Assembly: GCA_016291655.1 (NCBI GenBank)
Contig: JAEEYF010000018.1
Coordinates: 1 to 64,000 of the forward strand
DNA: 64,000 bases
Reading direction: 5' to 3'
Origin: Lachnospiraceae bacterium
GTDB taxonomy: Bacteria; Bacillota; Clostridia; Lachnospirales; Lachnospiraceae
Made by a program: the position numbers and the translations under genes
The notes under the pieces: model-generated
Told to the model about the DNA's origin: nothing
The model's input: only the letters and a program-made list of their open reading frames with translations
Database searches by the model: none
In this document: positions 8,641-18,096 of the stretch, in pieces
Layout of the letters: every line of letters begins with the position of its first letter
Position numbering within the stretch: position 1 is the stretch's first letter

Positions 8641-9402
8641 CTATTGCTCCCTCATGCTGTTTTTGATGATCTTGTTAATGGCAGCAAAATCATGAAGGGC
8701 TTTTTTGCCGATCTTGAAGATCTTCTTCATGTTTATCGAATTCACACCGCCCTGACGGGGTCTGAAAGTAATGGGCAGGAACTTAACGTTATAGCCCTTT
8801 TTGATAAACAATACGGAGATGATGACATTCGAAAGGTTATAGTTCTCGGGAATGTACCCGATCTCCTTCTTAAGACTCTCGGCTTTCATGAGTCTGAAGG
8901 GTGTGTTTGCGTCCGTAACCTTTACGCGGAAGCAAAGTCTGCAGACGAATTTCAGGGTCTTTGTAACAAACACTCTCGAAAAGCCGTCCTGTCTTCCCTT
9001 TCTGTGTCCGATGACCATATCATTGTTCTCTCTGAGCTGCCAGAATGAGTCAAATTCAGAGGGAAGGGTCTGTCCGTCGGAATCGGTCTGGAATATATAG
9101 TCCGCTCCGTTTTTGATCGCATAGTCATAGCCGAAAAGAATGGTTGCCCCATGTCCGCCGTTGGGTTTTGTAAGCGGTATCATCTGAGGTCTTGTCTCAC
9201 TCAGCTTTACAAGGATGTCATAGGTGTCATCCTTACTTCCGTCATTAACAATGACCAGGCGTGAGTCGGAACCGTACTTCTCAACCACGGGATACCAGTC
9301 GTTAACAACATTCTCAATGTTATCTCTTTCGTTATAAGCGGGTATTACAATATAAAGTTTGTCCATTTTATTTGCCGGACCGACGCCCTCGCATCGATCC
9401 AA
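8641..9402 (-). CDS. Glycosyltransferase family 2, polyprenyl-phosphate (DPM1-like)
   Basis: A roughly 253-residue GT-A fold enzyme. YIVIPAYNERDNIENVV begins the nucleotide-sugar fold, VNDGSKDDT follows, and TDSDGQ is the metal-binding DxD. The protein resembles dolichol/polyprenyl-phosphate mannosyl or glucosyl transferases without C-terminal membrane helices. Start choice is uncertain. TTG at 9402 has GGGGAG six bases upstream, while the ATG at 9366 starts at the conserved MDKLYIVIPAYNE but has no clear ribosome binding site. It is the last gene of the recG-led cassette and follows the polytopic membrane protein by 26 bases. It probably supplies lipid-linked sugar to that membrane enzyme. 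Donor and acceptor are unknown. Confidence 0.85.
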   Translation of the reverse strand: MDRCEGVGPANKMDKLYIVIPAYNERDNIENVVNDWYPVVEKYGSDSRLVIVNDGSKDDTYDILVKLSETRPQMIPLTKPNGGHGATILFGYDYAIKNGADYIFQTDSDGQTLPSEFDSFWQLRENNDMVIGHRKGRQDGFSRVFVTKTLKFVCRLCFRVKVTDANTPFRLMKAESLKKEIGYIPENYNLSNVIISVLFIKKGYNVKFLPITFRPRQGGVNSINMKKIFKIGKKALHDFAAINKIIKNSMREQ

Positions 9403-9428
9403 TCCTTTCTCCCCTTAAGGGTTAAATA

Positions 9429-11642
9429 TCAATTGTTATATATGGGTTGATTGGTATCAAATACACGATAACCCCAAAGCGGATCCCCTTTGGAATAAAC
9501 TTCCTTGTAGGTCTTTGAAAGCAATTCTTCGAATTTTTCATAGGTCAGTTCTTTTGTGACGAAATCCACTATCTCATCGGGTTCCAAATCGCCAAAATCC
9601 CCTTTTCCCGGTTTTAAGAAGAAGAAATCACGGGCATCATGATCCATAATGATATAATCGATATCCGCTTTATAGACATAATATGCCAGAGTGCTTGGAT
9701 CCGTTGAATAGTATATCTTTTTGGCCATGTCGAACCTTGTTCGGGAATCATAGCCCGCGCTCCATACACAATAGAGATGCCGGAGATAAAACATGCGACC
9801 GCTCATTACTATATCATCCAAAGCAGCCGTACTGCCGAAAACTATATCCTTTGGCTCCACATTTTCCTTAAGCCACATGGTTATATCACTATTCAGATCA
9901 TTCTGCGTATAATACCTGTCCTCGTTTTTCTGGATCACAAGCTCCGCAGCTCCGGTCGCCGTCAAGATAACGATCAGGCAGGTCGCCAGAATGGCACTGA
10001 CCACTCCCGGCTGTCTGTACAATGAGGAAACAAAGTGTGCCGTAAACATTGAAACAAGCATGAGCGATATGATCACCCATTTATGATTTACTCCTATGTC
10101 GGGTGTCAGCGAAAGATAGAACGACATGACAAAAGGAACCAATACCACAAGGAACATATATCTTGCAGTTCCTCTCACCAGCAGCATTCCGAAGGCCGCG
10201 ATCAAAAGAGTGATGCCCGTAAGCATGACTACATACTGAATTGTACCGAATACGGTTTTATTATCGGCAAGAAAACCGTATACATATTGAGGCTTAACAG
10301 CTTCCCCGAATATAAAGAACCGGGATTGAAGTACAGAAAGTCCGACCGATATCAAAGCTGTTATGAGATGATCCAGTCTGCATACGGAAAAAGCCGCCAT
10401 AAAGAAAAGCATACCCAATGTGGCAATAAGCGCAGAACCGTGCCAGAAAGCCAATGCTCCCAAAAACAAGCCGGTTCCGACAGCAGCCACGGGATTCTTA
10501 ACCGCAAAAGAATCCCTCGAGAAAAAGCATATTCGGACATAATCCACCCATGTGGGTTCCAATCCCACACGGATCATTTCCGGTTCTCTCTCTTCTCCGT
10601 CCTCCTCGTCCGTTTGAGGTGCTCCGGTCCTCAATACAACAACTCCCTCTTTTTTCAGTTGAATGAGGTTTTCTCCCATTTCCCAAAGGTAAGGAAGGAA
10701 TATGATAAGGGCAAGCAAAAGTGCGGTGATACCAAACGCAAAATGTCTTTGGTTACAGAATACTCTTGTGCACCAGAATCCCCAGCTTTCATGCTCTGTA
10801 TAATTAAAATAATGTCCGGTTGTCAAAAGGTTCTGCAAGGCATTTCCCGTTCTGTCCTCCCCCAAAAACCTGAACACGGAAAAAGAGCTTCGGAAGGTGA
10901 ACAAAAGACCACCGATCCAAGCTGTAAGTCTGCACTTGAAGATATTCACGGTAAGCGTGAACAGGAGCAGATAGGTGCAAAAAAGATTCATGATACTGGG
11001 AAGATTAAAAGCATGATCGATCCTCAGACCGAGGAATTCAAGATTCCCCGCAAGAAAGTCGTGCATAAAATGATATCTGATATCCTCTCCGCCATAATAG
11101 GGATATTCGGTAGGAAAATTGTTTCCGAAGGAAAACGAGCGGATCATGCTGATATGCGCGCCGAAATCGGAAACAACCGATGTTCCGGTATTAAGAACAC
11201 CATCCGCCACAAAAAAAGTTTTATACATTATAACAATGCAAAACCACAAAACGATCCCCGCATATACGGAGTAGGTGTAGTCTCCGTTCCAGAAAAACTC
11301 CTTCAACATGCGAAGATCCACTTTGTTGATCTTGTGACGGCTGATCGCCATTCCGTAGAACAGTGAAAAGGCAGCCGCAAGCATTCCCAATACGATAACA
11401 TTTCCGTATACCAAGGGCTTCGGTTCGTTTCTGCATATGTAGGCAACCAAATACACCAGCCACGTAACTATCATCGTTCCGGTAATGTACCAGGCCGGAA
11501 GCAGCACATAATAAGCGGGCAATTTTATAAGACTGCCGTTCTCTCTTTTTACGTAAGCTCTTGCGATGAGCTTCGGAAAAAAGATCTTACAGAACATATA
11601 TCCCGTAACTATGCAGATAAAAAGATAAAATACTCCAAGCAT
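9429..11642 (-). CDS. Large polytopic membrane protein, probable GT-C glycosyltransferase
   Basis: A 737-residue integral membrane protein with about 12 hydrophobic segments over residues 1-560 and a soluble C-terminal part of about 180 residues. After the third or fourth helix comes an extracellular loop with SDFGAHISMIRSFSFGN and then EYPYYGGEDIRYHFMHDFL. Acidic residues in such a loop are the layout of GT-C enzymes that use polyprenyl-phosphate sugars. It is flanked on both sides by GT2 enzymes of the kind that make those donors, which supports the assignment. I do not recognise a named family. The C-terminal part (DITMWLKENVEPKDIVFGS) resembles the soluble domain that follows the membrane core in such enzymes. 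Confidence 0.7.
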   Translation of the reverse strand: MLGVFYLFICIVTGYMFCKIFFPKLIARAYVKRENGSLIKLPAYYVLLPAWYITGTMIVTWLVYLVAYICRNEPKPLVYGNVIVLGMLAAAFSLFYGMAISRHKINKVDLRMLKEFFWNGDYTYSVYAGIVLWFCIVIMYKTFFVADGVLNTGTSVVSDFGAHISMIRSFSFGNNFPTEYPYYGGEDIRYHFMHDFLAGNLEFLGLRIDHAFNLPSIMNLFCTYLLLFTLTVNIFKCRLTAWIGGLLFTFRSSFSVFRFLGEDRTGNALQNLLTTGHYFNYTEHESWGFWCTRVFCNQRHFAFGITALLLALIIFLPYLWEMGENLIQLKKEGVVVLRTGAPQTDEEDGEEREPEMIRVGLEPTWVDYVRICFFSRDSFAVKNPVAAVGTGLFLGALAFWHGSALIATLGMLFFMAAFSVCRLDHLITALISVGLSVLQSRFFIFGEAVKPQYVYGFLADNKTVFGTIQYVVMLTGITLLIAAFGMLLVRGTARYMFLVVLVPFVMSFYLSLTPDIGVNHKWVIISLMLVSMFTAHFVSSLYRQPGVVSAILATCLIVILTATGAAELVIQKNEDRYYTQNDLNSDITMWLKENVEPKDIVFGSTAALDDIVMSGRMFYLRHLYCVWSAGYDSRTRFDMAKKIYYSTDPSTLAYYVYKADIDYIIMDHDARDFFFLKPGKGDFGDLEPDEIVDFVTKELTYEKFEELLSKTYKEVYSKGDPLWGYRVFDTNQPIYNN

Positions 11643-11661
11643 AACCCAAATTCCATTCCCT

Positions 11662-12594
11662 TTAGTTTATTTTTCTCGAGATTATATAACGCGGCCTTCC
11701 CTTGATCTCATGATATATCCTTTCAAGATACAATCCGATGATTCCCAGACAGATCATTATGGCAGAGCCGATAAACAATAAAAGCAGAATTACCGTTGTA
11801 AAGCCTTCAAGGGAAGCTCCCATGAAGTACCTTACAAAGGTCTGTATCCCCAATCCGACTGCAATGGCAAAGATCAAAAAGCCGAGATAGATGATCAGCT
11901 TCAAAGGTGCGGAAGCATAAGACGTGATCGAAGTGACCGCAAGGCTCAAAAGTCTGCTGAAGGTCCACTTTGATCTGCCTTCCACCCTGTCCTTGACTTC
12001 AAAAGGCACTTTCTTTCTGTTAAAGCCTACCCATGCGGACATTCCCCTGAAGAAGGTGATCTTTTCGGGCATTTCCTGCATGGCGGTAACCACTTTGCGG
12101 TCAAGTAATTTGAAATCCGAAGCATTACGAAGATCGATCTTGGTAAGCCTTAAAAGAAGTCCGTAGAACAGTTTTGCCATTCCCCTGTAAAAACCGCTCT
12201 CATGTCCTCTGTCGGATTTAACGCCTTCCACAACATCCGCATCCTCTTCTCTCCATATGCGGACAAATTCCGGGATCAATTCCGGCGGATGCTGAAGATC
12301 CGAATCGATGACCACAACAGCTTCCCCCTTCGTTTCGTCAAGTCCCGCACACAATGCGGCTTCCTTGCCGAAATTTCTGCTGAGGCGGACACTTCTGATC
12401 CTGCCGTTGTTCACGGCAAGTTCGGAAAGAGCCTCCCAGGAATTATCCGTGGAGCCGTCATCCACAAGTACAAACTCATAATTTAAATTGGCATTTTTAA
12501 GAATCTCCTCAACCGTTTCAACCGAGGAAGTGATATGCTTTCCCTCGTTGTATACGGGCATTACGACGGAGATCAATGAATTTATATCCCTCAC
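11662..12594 (-). CDS. GtrB-like polyprenyl-phosphate glycosyltransferase (GT2)
   Basis: A 310-residue enzyme: a GT-A domain (residues 1-215) followed by two membrane helices near 225-250 and 260-285. VVMPVYNEGKHI, LVDDGSTDNSW and VIDSDLQHPPELIPEF are the signature blocks, and GRSKW precedes the helices as in GtrB/YkoT/ArnC-type undecaprenyl-phosphate transferases. The start is taken as GTG 12594, which overlaps the AAA+ gene stop as GTGA with GAGG nine bases upstream; this implies translational coupling. The likely product is a lipid-linked hexose used outside the membrane, perhaps by the neighbouring GT-C-like protein. Confidence 0.87.
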   Translation of the reverse strand: MRDINSLISVVMPVYNEGKHITSSVETVEEILKNANLNYEFVLVDDGSTDNSWEALSELAVNNGRIRSVRLSRNFGKEAALCAGLDETKGEAVVVIDSDLQHPPELIPEFVRIWREEDADVVEGVKSDRGHESGFYRGMAKLFYGLLLRLTKIDLRNASDFKLLDRKVVTAMQEMPEKITFFRGMSAWVGFNRKKVPFEVKDRVEGRSKWTFSRLLSLAVTSITSYASAPLKLIIYLGFLIFAIAVGLGIQTFVRYFMGASLEGFTTVILLLLFIGSAIMICLGIIGLYLERIYHEIKGRPRYIISRKIN

Positions 12595-14204
12595 CACGAA
12601 GCGTCCTCTTTTTTGAATTCTGTAAGCTCCTCCATGGAGCATATCTCTTCGGCAACCACTCTGTTGGCCTGATTGACTATCATGGCTTCAAAAAGGTTTC
12701 TGATGCCTCTGGCATTGCCGAATTCTTTTTTCTCATTCTCGTTCATCGCCGAAAGATAATGTTTGAGATCCTCAAGCATCTCTTCCCCAACGGTAAACCC
12801 GTTTTTCTTCGCCATTCCGTTCATTATACTGCACAGCTCGTCGTCAGAATAATCGGGGAAGGTGATAAAACGGTTAAAACGGGAAACAAGACCCGTATTG
12901 CTTTTAAGAAACTTCTTCATTTCATCGGTATAGCCCGCAACAATGACCACCAGATCGTTTCTGTGATCCTCCATGAGCTTTACCAGAGTGTCCAGTGCCT
13001 CGCCTCCGAAATCATTGGAGGTGCTGCTCACCAGTGCATATGCCTCGTCGATAAAAAGCACTCCGCCGAGACTCTTTTCAACCACTTCTTTAACCTTCAG
13101 AGCCGTCTGTCCCACGTAGCCCGCCACAAGTCCGGATCTGTCGGTTTCGGTAACCGTGCCCTTGGACAGGATACCCAGCTCTTTGTAGATGTTACCGACT
13201 ATTCTGGCAACCGTAGTCTTCCCCGTTCCCGGACTGCCGGTAAACACCATGTGATAGGACATCTCGATCTGAGGCAATTTGAATTCTTCCCTCATCTTCC
13301 GTACTTTTATGAGATTAATGAGGGATCTGATCTCTCTCTTAACCTCATCAAGGCCCACAAGGGAATTCAATTCTTCAAGATATTCATCCAGTCTCGAGTC
13401 TCTGATCCTCTCAACGATGGTTTCCGTCTTCTTTTCCTCTTCGGCTTCAGCCGCGGGCTCGATGGTCTTCTTCTCTTCCGTCTTCTTGTCCATCATGCCT
13501 TCAACATCGCTGTATTCGTCAATAATGCCGCTTGCAGCGGGGCGAAGCTGTTCGGGTGTATAGAAAAGGTGAAGCACCTTGTATTTCTCAAAATCACAAT
13601 CAGCCGCTTCAAGCTGACTTGCACTGTCCGCCAATTCCCCATGACACAGCTTTTTAAAAATGTATTTGCTGTCCACGCATTGATTGGCATTCCTGTTGTT
13701 GGTCAAAAATGTGCTGACCTTGTCAAAATAGAGACCGAGATACTTTGTTGCGATGGGCAGGGATTTGATCTCCATATTATAAGCCATGCACAGCAATATG
13801 TTCACGATAGCGTCAAAGAACAGCGCTGCCGTTCCCGAGCTCTTTTCCATGTCTCTTAAGGACAACAATTGAAACAATATGGGCGGAGTACGCTGAAAAC
13901 GTTCCGCATCCTCATAAAGCTTGGTATCGGAAACAGCATTTCGTATCAGATCCCCTGCGGTTTCGGAAAGAGCCGCAACGAAGGATTTTTCACCCTCGGT
14001 CAACTGATTGCAATACTTCGCAAAGCATACCAAAAGAGATTCCGCGTAAATATCAAGTATCTGATCCGCCGAGGCATGGAGCACCTGTTCGGGTGTTTCC
14101 CAATAACCTTCGTTACGGAGCAGCGCGCAAAATTTACGAAGAACCTTATAATTGTCTGCCGCTATCTTATACAATTGTTGTTGTGAGTAGTTTTTATCAG
14201 CCAT
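12591..14204 (-). CDS. AAA+ ATPase, CbbX/SpoVK-type, with a helical N-terminal domain
   Basis: A 537-residue protein. Residues 1-235 are a helical domain I do not recognise. A charged Glu/Lys linker (about 240-265) follows, and residues 275-537 form an AAA+ domain of the CbbX/SpoVK/EccA type. Visible motifs are VGLDEVKREI, Walker A GSPGTGKTT (near 325), Walker B GVLFIDEAYAL, sensor 1 VVIVAGYTDEM and the arginine-finger region LVSRFNRFITFPDYS. The start is the ATG at 14204; a TTG four codons earlier is possible. It follows recG by 30 bases and is coupled by a 4-base overlap to the GtrB-like gene. Members of this class remodel protein complexes. The target here is unknown, and the genetic link to glycosyltransferases is the only clue. 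Confidence 0.85.
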   Translation of the reverse strand: MADKNYSQQQLYKIAADNYKVLRKFCALLRNEGYWETPEQVLHASADQILDIYAESLLVCFAKYCNQLTEGEKSFVAALSETAGDLIRNAVSDTKLYEDAERFQRTPPILFQLLSLRDMEKSSGTAALFFDAIVNILLCMAYNMEIKSLPIATKYLGLYFDKVSTFLTNNRNANQCVDSKYIFKKLCHGELADSASQLEAADCDFEKYKVLHLFYTPEQLRPAASGIIDEYSDVEGMMDKKTEEKKTIEPAAEAEEEKKTETIVERIRDSRLDEYLEELNSLVGLDEVKREIRSLINLIKVRKMREEFKLPQIEMSYHMVFTGSPGTGKTTVARIVGNIYKELGILSKGTVTETDRSGLVAGYVGQTALKVKEVVEKSLGGVLFIDEAYALVSSTSNDFGGEALDTLVKLMEDHRNDLVVIVAGYTDEMKKFLKSNTGLVSRFNRFITFPDYSDDELCSIMNGMAKKNGFTVGEEMLEDLKHYLSAMNENEKKEFGNARGIRNLFEAMIVNQANRVVAEEICSMEELTEFKKEDASW

Positions 14205-14234
14205 CTCTCGTCTCAAATAATATAATATATCACT

Positions 14235-16280
14235 CTATATCGTAACATAATTATCAAAAAATTGGAATACTTCTTTTGCGCCGCCCTCATACATTTTTTG
14301 AACGATGTCGTTCAATTCTCTGTCTTCAAGGGAAGTCACAGCCTCATTTGCCGAATTCAAAAGACCTGCGTCGTTGTAAACATCTCCGAGTTTAAAATAC
14401 ATTTCTCCGCACTGTCTGATCCCGAAAAGGTCCCCGGGTCCTCTCATCCTGAGATCTTCGTTTGCGATCTCAAAACCGTTGTTCGACTTGAGCAGAACGC
14501 CGAGTCTTTCCTTTATCTCATCGCTCTCCTTACCGTAGACAAAAATGCAATAGGATTGATGTTTACCTCTTCCCACTCTTCCTCTGAGCTGATGAAGCTG
14601 AGCAAGTCCGAAGCGTTCGGCGTTTTCTATCATCATCACTGTGGCATTGGGAACATTCACTCCCACTTCAACTACAGTTGTAGAAACCAGTACATCCGAC
14701 TCTCCGTTTTTAAACCTTTCCATAACTTCATTTTTTTCTTTCGGTTTCATCTTACCGTGAAGTTTGTCTATTCTCAGAGTGTTTCCGAAAATATCCTTCA
14801 GTTTTTCCGTATAGTCGGTCACGTTCTCAAGCTCAGAATCTTCCTCGGCATCAATCATGGGACAGATGATATATGCCTGCCTGCCCTCTTCTATCTGCTT
14901 TCGTATGAAGTTGTAGGCGGTATTGCGGTAGCCTTGTCCGACGACACAGTTTTTTATGGCCTGTCTGTCGGACGGCATGGTGGTGATCCTTGAAATGTCC
15001 ATATCCCCGTAGAGCATCATTGCAAGTGTCCTGGGAATGGGAGTCGCACTCATTACGAGTATGTGAGGACTGATCCCCTTTTTACTTAAGCTCTCCCTTT
15101 GCCTCACACCGAAACGATGCTGCTCGTCCGTGACACAAAGACCAAGCTTGTCAAATACAAGTTTTTCCTGAAACAGGGTATGTGTGCCGATCACAATGTC
15201 TGCTCTGTGCTCCGCTATATCCGAATAGACCTTCTTCTTTTCGGCCGCAGTCATGGAACCCACCAGCAGACAGCATTTAAGGCCGTATCTGTCCATATCC
15301 TTTTGCATGGACTCATAATGCTGCTTTGCCAACACTTCCGTGGGCGCCATGATAGCTCCCTGATAGCCCGAACCCGCCACCATGAGCAGCGCCAGCTCCG
15401 CCACGACGGTTTTTCCGGAGCCCACATCTCCCTGTATCAGCCTTGCCATAACACGACCCGATGTAAGGTCATTTTTGATCTCTTCAAACGTCTTTATCTG
15501 ATCCGAAGTCAGCTCGTAGGGAAGCTTCCCGATCAGATCGTCACATTCTCCGTTATCTTTGATCACGAGACTGCTTTCCTTTACTTCCCGTCCCAGAGAC
15601 ATTTGTCTTAAAAAAACCATAAAAAGGAAAAACTCTTCAAAAACCAGCGAACGTCTGGCTTCCATCATTGTCTCACGGCTCTTCGGAAAATGCATTTCCG
15701 TGACCGCGTGATTCTTCTTCAGCAATTCATATTTTTTTCTGAATTTTAAAGGTACAAACTCAGGCATATCTCCCGTAATGGTCAAGGCCTGTTTCATGGA
15801 CTTTCTGACCGTATTCAGGGTCAGTCCCGCAGTCAGAGGATACACGGGCTGTAAAGCGGTCTGCAGCCTGTAATAGTCCTCTCTTTTATAGATCTTGGGC
15901 TGCTCCAGCTGCAATTTCTTACCCTTGAGTCGGACTTTTCCTCTGAATATAAAATGGTAGCCGGATTTTAATTCGAACTTTACATAGGGCTGATTAAACC
16001 AAACCAGTTCGATACTGCCTGAAGGATCCGTAACAATGCAGGTGAGGATCTTGATCCTTGAAGCATAGCCGGGGGTGACCACCCTTGAAACCAGTCCGCA
16101 TATGACTCCATCCTCTCCTTCTTTCAACTCAGCTATGGGTTTCGGATCGGAAAAGGTGTCATATCTTGTGGGATAAAAAGTAAGGAGTTCTCCGACACTT
16201 TCAACTCCCAGTTTTTCAAATAGTTTTTGAGTCTTTTCGCCTATGCCTTTGATAGAGGAAACAGAATCCTTAAGTTCCAT
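14235..16280 (-). CDS. recG: ATP-dependent DNA helicase RecG
   Basis: A 681-residue branch-migrating helicase that processes stalled forks and Holliday junctions. The N-terminal wedge/OB domain runs to about residue 230. It is followed by two helicase domains with Walker A GDVGSGKT, the DEQH box in CVTDEQHRFGVRQR, MSATPIPRTLAM (motif III), and QLRGRVGRG (motif VI). The length is normal. The promoter at 16308-16336 and GGGA before the start put recG at the head of its own unit, which continues into the AAA+ and glycosyltransferase genes. Confidence 0.97.
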   Translation of the reverse strand: MELKDSVSSIKGIGEKTQKLFEKLGVESVGELLTFYPTRYDTFSDPKPIAELKEGEDGVICGLVSRVVTPGYASRIKILTCIVTDPSGSIELVWFNQPYVKFELKSGYHFIFRGKVRLKGKKLQLEQPKIYKREDYYRLQTALQPVYPLTAGLTLNTVRKSMKQALTITGDMPEFVPLKFRKKYELLKKNHAVTEMHFPKSRETMMEARRSLVFEEFFLFMVFLRQMSLGREVKESSLVIKDNGECDDLIGKLPYELTSDQIKTFEEIKNDLTSGRVMARLIQGDVGSGKTVVAELALLMVAGSGYQGAIMAPTEVLAKQHYESMQKDMDRYGLKCCLLVGSMTAAEKKKVYSDIAEHRADIVIGTHTLFQEKLVFDKLGLCVTDEQHRFGVRQRESLSKKGISPHILVMSATPIPRTLAMMLYGDMDISRITTMPSDRQAIKNCVVGQGYRNTAYNFIRKQIEEGRQAYIICPMIDAEEDSELENVTDYTEKLKDIFGNTLRIDKLHGKMKPKEKNEVMERFKNGESDVLVSTTVVEVGVNVPNATVMMIENAERFGLAQLHQLRGRVGRGKHQSYCIFVYGKESDEIKERLGVLLKSNNGFEIANEDLRMRGPGDLFGIRQCGEMYFKLGDVYNDAGLLNSANEAVTSLEDRELNDIVQKMYEGGAKEVFQFFDNYVTI

Positions 16281-16307
16281 AGATCTTCCCTTTCGTTTAC
16301 GGCTAAG

Positions 16308-16336
16308 ATTCTACCACTTTTGCCTGTTTACGGCAA
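16308..16336 (-). promoter_or_regulatory. Probable sigma-A promoter of recG
   Basis: On the minus strand, TTGCCG (16336-16331) and TAGAAT (16313-16308) are separated by 17 bases, about 30 bases upstream of recG and just after the fakA hairpin. Confidence 0.65.
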
Positions 16337-16341
16337 GCAAA

Positions 16342-16365
16342 GAGGCTTCCCTTTCGGGAAGCCTC
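16342..16365 (-). terminator. Hairpin terminator after fakA
   Basis: A perfect 10-bp stem, GAGGCTTCCC/GGGAAGCCTC, with a four-base loop lies 20 bases past the fakA stop. The following T-run is weak (TTTGCTTG), so termination may be partial. Confidence 0.65.
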
Positions 16366-16385
16366 CGTATTTAACCGTCGGTTGA

Positions 16386-18068
16386 TCATTCAACCGAAAT
16401 AATGTAGTAGTAAATAGGCTGATCGCCTTCGTGAACCTCCACTTCCACGGAAGGATATTGCTCCGAAATCCTGCTTGCAACAGCATCGGCTTCTTCCTGA
16501 GTCTTTTCCTGACCGAAATAGATAGTAACAAGTTCGGAATTTTCATCGATCATCTGATCCGCAAGTTCAACCGCAACCTGCTCGGCATCGCTTCCGATGG
16601 CTTTAATCGTCTTGTCATCAAGGCCCATGATGTCATTCTGCTTAATGTCAAAACCGTCAATGGACGTGTCTCTGACCGCATAGGTGATCTGACCGGTCTT
16701 AACGTTTCTTAAAGCTTCCGTCATAGCCGCTTCGTTTTCTTCGGGTGAATTGTCATACATATAATTGATCAAAGCGGATATGCCCTGAGGTATCGTCTTT
16801 GAAGGTATAACGATGACATTCTTGTCTGTTGTCAGCATTTTTGCCTGCTGAGCGGCAAGTATGATGTTTCCGTTGTTGGGAAGCACATAGACATTGTCGG
16901 CATTGACCTTTTCGATGGCATTCATCACATCATCCGTTGAAGGATTCATTGTCTGACCGCCCACAATGATCTTGTCGACGCCGAGTCCGAGGAGGATCTC
17001 ATCAAGTCCCGCGCCTATGGAAACAGCCACAAAGCCGTCCTTCTTTCGAGGTTCTTCGGTCTTGGGTGCCTCAAAACCCTTTTCCTTCTTTTCGGCTGTC
17101 TTTGCAACAGCTTCCTGCTCTTCAAACTTGTCCGAATTATCCGGTACAAAGTTTACGCGCTCATTAGCGCCTTCACTTGTATTGTCTATCTTGATCTGTG
17201 TCAGCTGACCGTACTTGATGGCCTTTGACAAAACCGCACCGGGATCGTTGGTAGCGATCATGATCTTGTACAGACCGTCTCTTGAAGCTACCGTGATACG
17301 TCCTCCGACGGTTTCAAGGAAATTTTTAAAACCGCTTTCCTCAACTCCTGTGAGTTCTTTTTCGGGGATTACAAGAAACTCTGCACTGTAATCGTATTCA
17401 ACCTTCGCGGCACTATCTTCAGCCTTAACTTCCGAATCAAAGGGGATCGGATTACCGTTAAGGGCATTGAGTGCGCCTCTCATAACTTCGAGAAGTCCCG
17501 CACCGCCCGAGTCTACAACACCTGCTTCTTTAAGAACGGGAAGAAGTTCGGGTGTATACTCCAGCGCTTCCTGCATCTTTTCAATGATACGATTGAAATA
17601 CTCTTCCATGCTGTCGATCTTGTCCGACAGCTCTCTCGCGGTTTCCGCGCCGACTCTGGCAACCGTAAGGATGGTTCCTTCTTTCGGCTTCATAACGGCT
17701 TTATATGCCGTTTCAACTGCTCTTTCAAATGCATCCGCAATGATCTCTATTGTGAGTTCATCCTTATCCTGAATGATCTTCGTGAAACCACGAAGAAGCT
17801 GAGAAAGGATAACGCCGGAATTTCCTCTTGCTCCCCTTAAGGATCCGGAAGCAATTGCTTTTGCGAGGGGCTTCATGCTGAGTTCCTCTAAAGCCACCAC
17901 TTCCTTGGCCGCCGACATTATGGTAAGGGTCATATTCGTACCCGTATCACCGTCGGGAACAGGAAACACGTTCAACTCGTTGATAATCTCTTTCTTTGCT
18001 TCCAAAGTCTTTGCCGCTGTCAAAAAAGCCTCCTGCAGCATGGAAGCGGTTATGGTATTCGAATTCAC
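16386..18068 (-). CDS. fakA: Fatty acid kinase catalytic subunit FakA (DAK2 domain)
   Basis: A 560-residue protein of the YloV/FakA family, which phosphorylates FakB-bound fatty acids for phospholipid synthesis. Residues 1-205 are the DhaL/DAK2-type ATP domain with LNVFPVPDGDTGTNM (metal and nucleotide binding), SGSLRGARGNSGVILSQ and VVDSGGAGLLEVMRG. The middle and C-terminal domains follow, including IIVGGQTMNPSTDD and VIVIPSKTIPQGISAL. It lies 28 bases downstream of asp23, the standard Firmicute pair. No fakB is in the window. A small hairpin overlaps the stop codon before the terminator. Confidence 0.94.
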   Translation of the reverse strand: MNSNTITASMLQEAFLTAAKTLEAKKEIINELNVFPVPDGDTGTNMTLTIMSAAKEVVALEELSMKPLAKAIASGSLRGARGNSGVILSQLLRGFTKIIQDKDELTIEIIADAFERAVETAYKAVMKPKEGTILTVARVGAETARELSDKIDSMEEYFNRIIEKMQEALEYTPELLPVLKEAGVVDSGGAGLLEVMRGALNALNGNPIPFDSEVKAEDSAAKVEYDYSAEFLVIPEKELTGVEESGFKNFLETVGGRITVASRDGLYKIMIATNDPGAVLSKAIKYGQLTQIKIDNTSEGANERVNFVPDNSDKFEEQEAVAKTAEKKEKGFEAPKTEEPRKKDGFVAVSIGAGLDEILLGLGVDKIIVGGQTMNPSTDDVMNAIEKVNADNVYVLPNNGNIILAAQQAKMLTTDKNVIVIPSKTIPQGISALINYMYDNSPEENEAAMTEALRNVKTGQITYAVRDTSIDGFDIKQNDIMGLDDKTIKAIGSDAEQVAVELADQMIDENSELVTIYFGQEKTQEEADAVASRISEQYPSVEVEVHEGDQPIYYYIISVE

Positions 18069-18096
18069 TTGATTTTCCTCCTAAGATCGACGCGCA

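Noticed and set aside
10083..11366. Long open frame on the plus strand opposite the GT-C-like membrane protein
   Set aside because: It is rich in Lys, Gln, His and Ser without domains, has no ribosome binding site and lies fully antisense to a clear membrane protein. The same applies to the plus-strand frame at 12576-13859 opposite the AAA+ gene.
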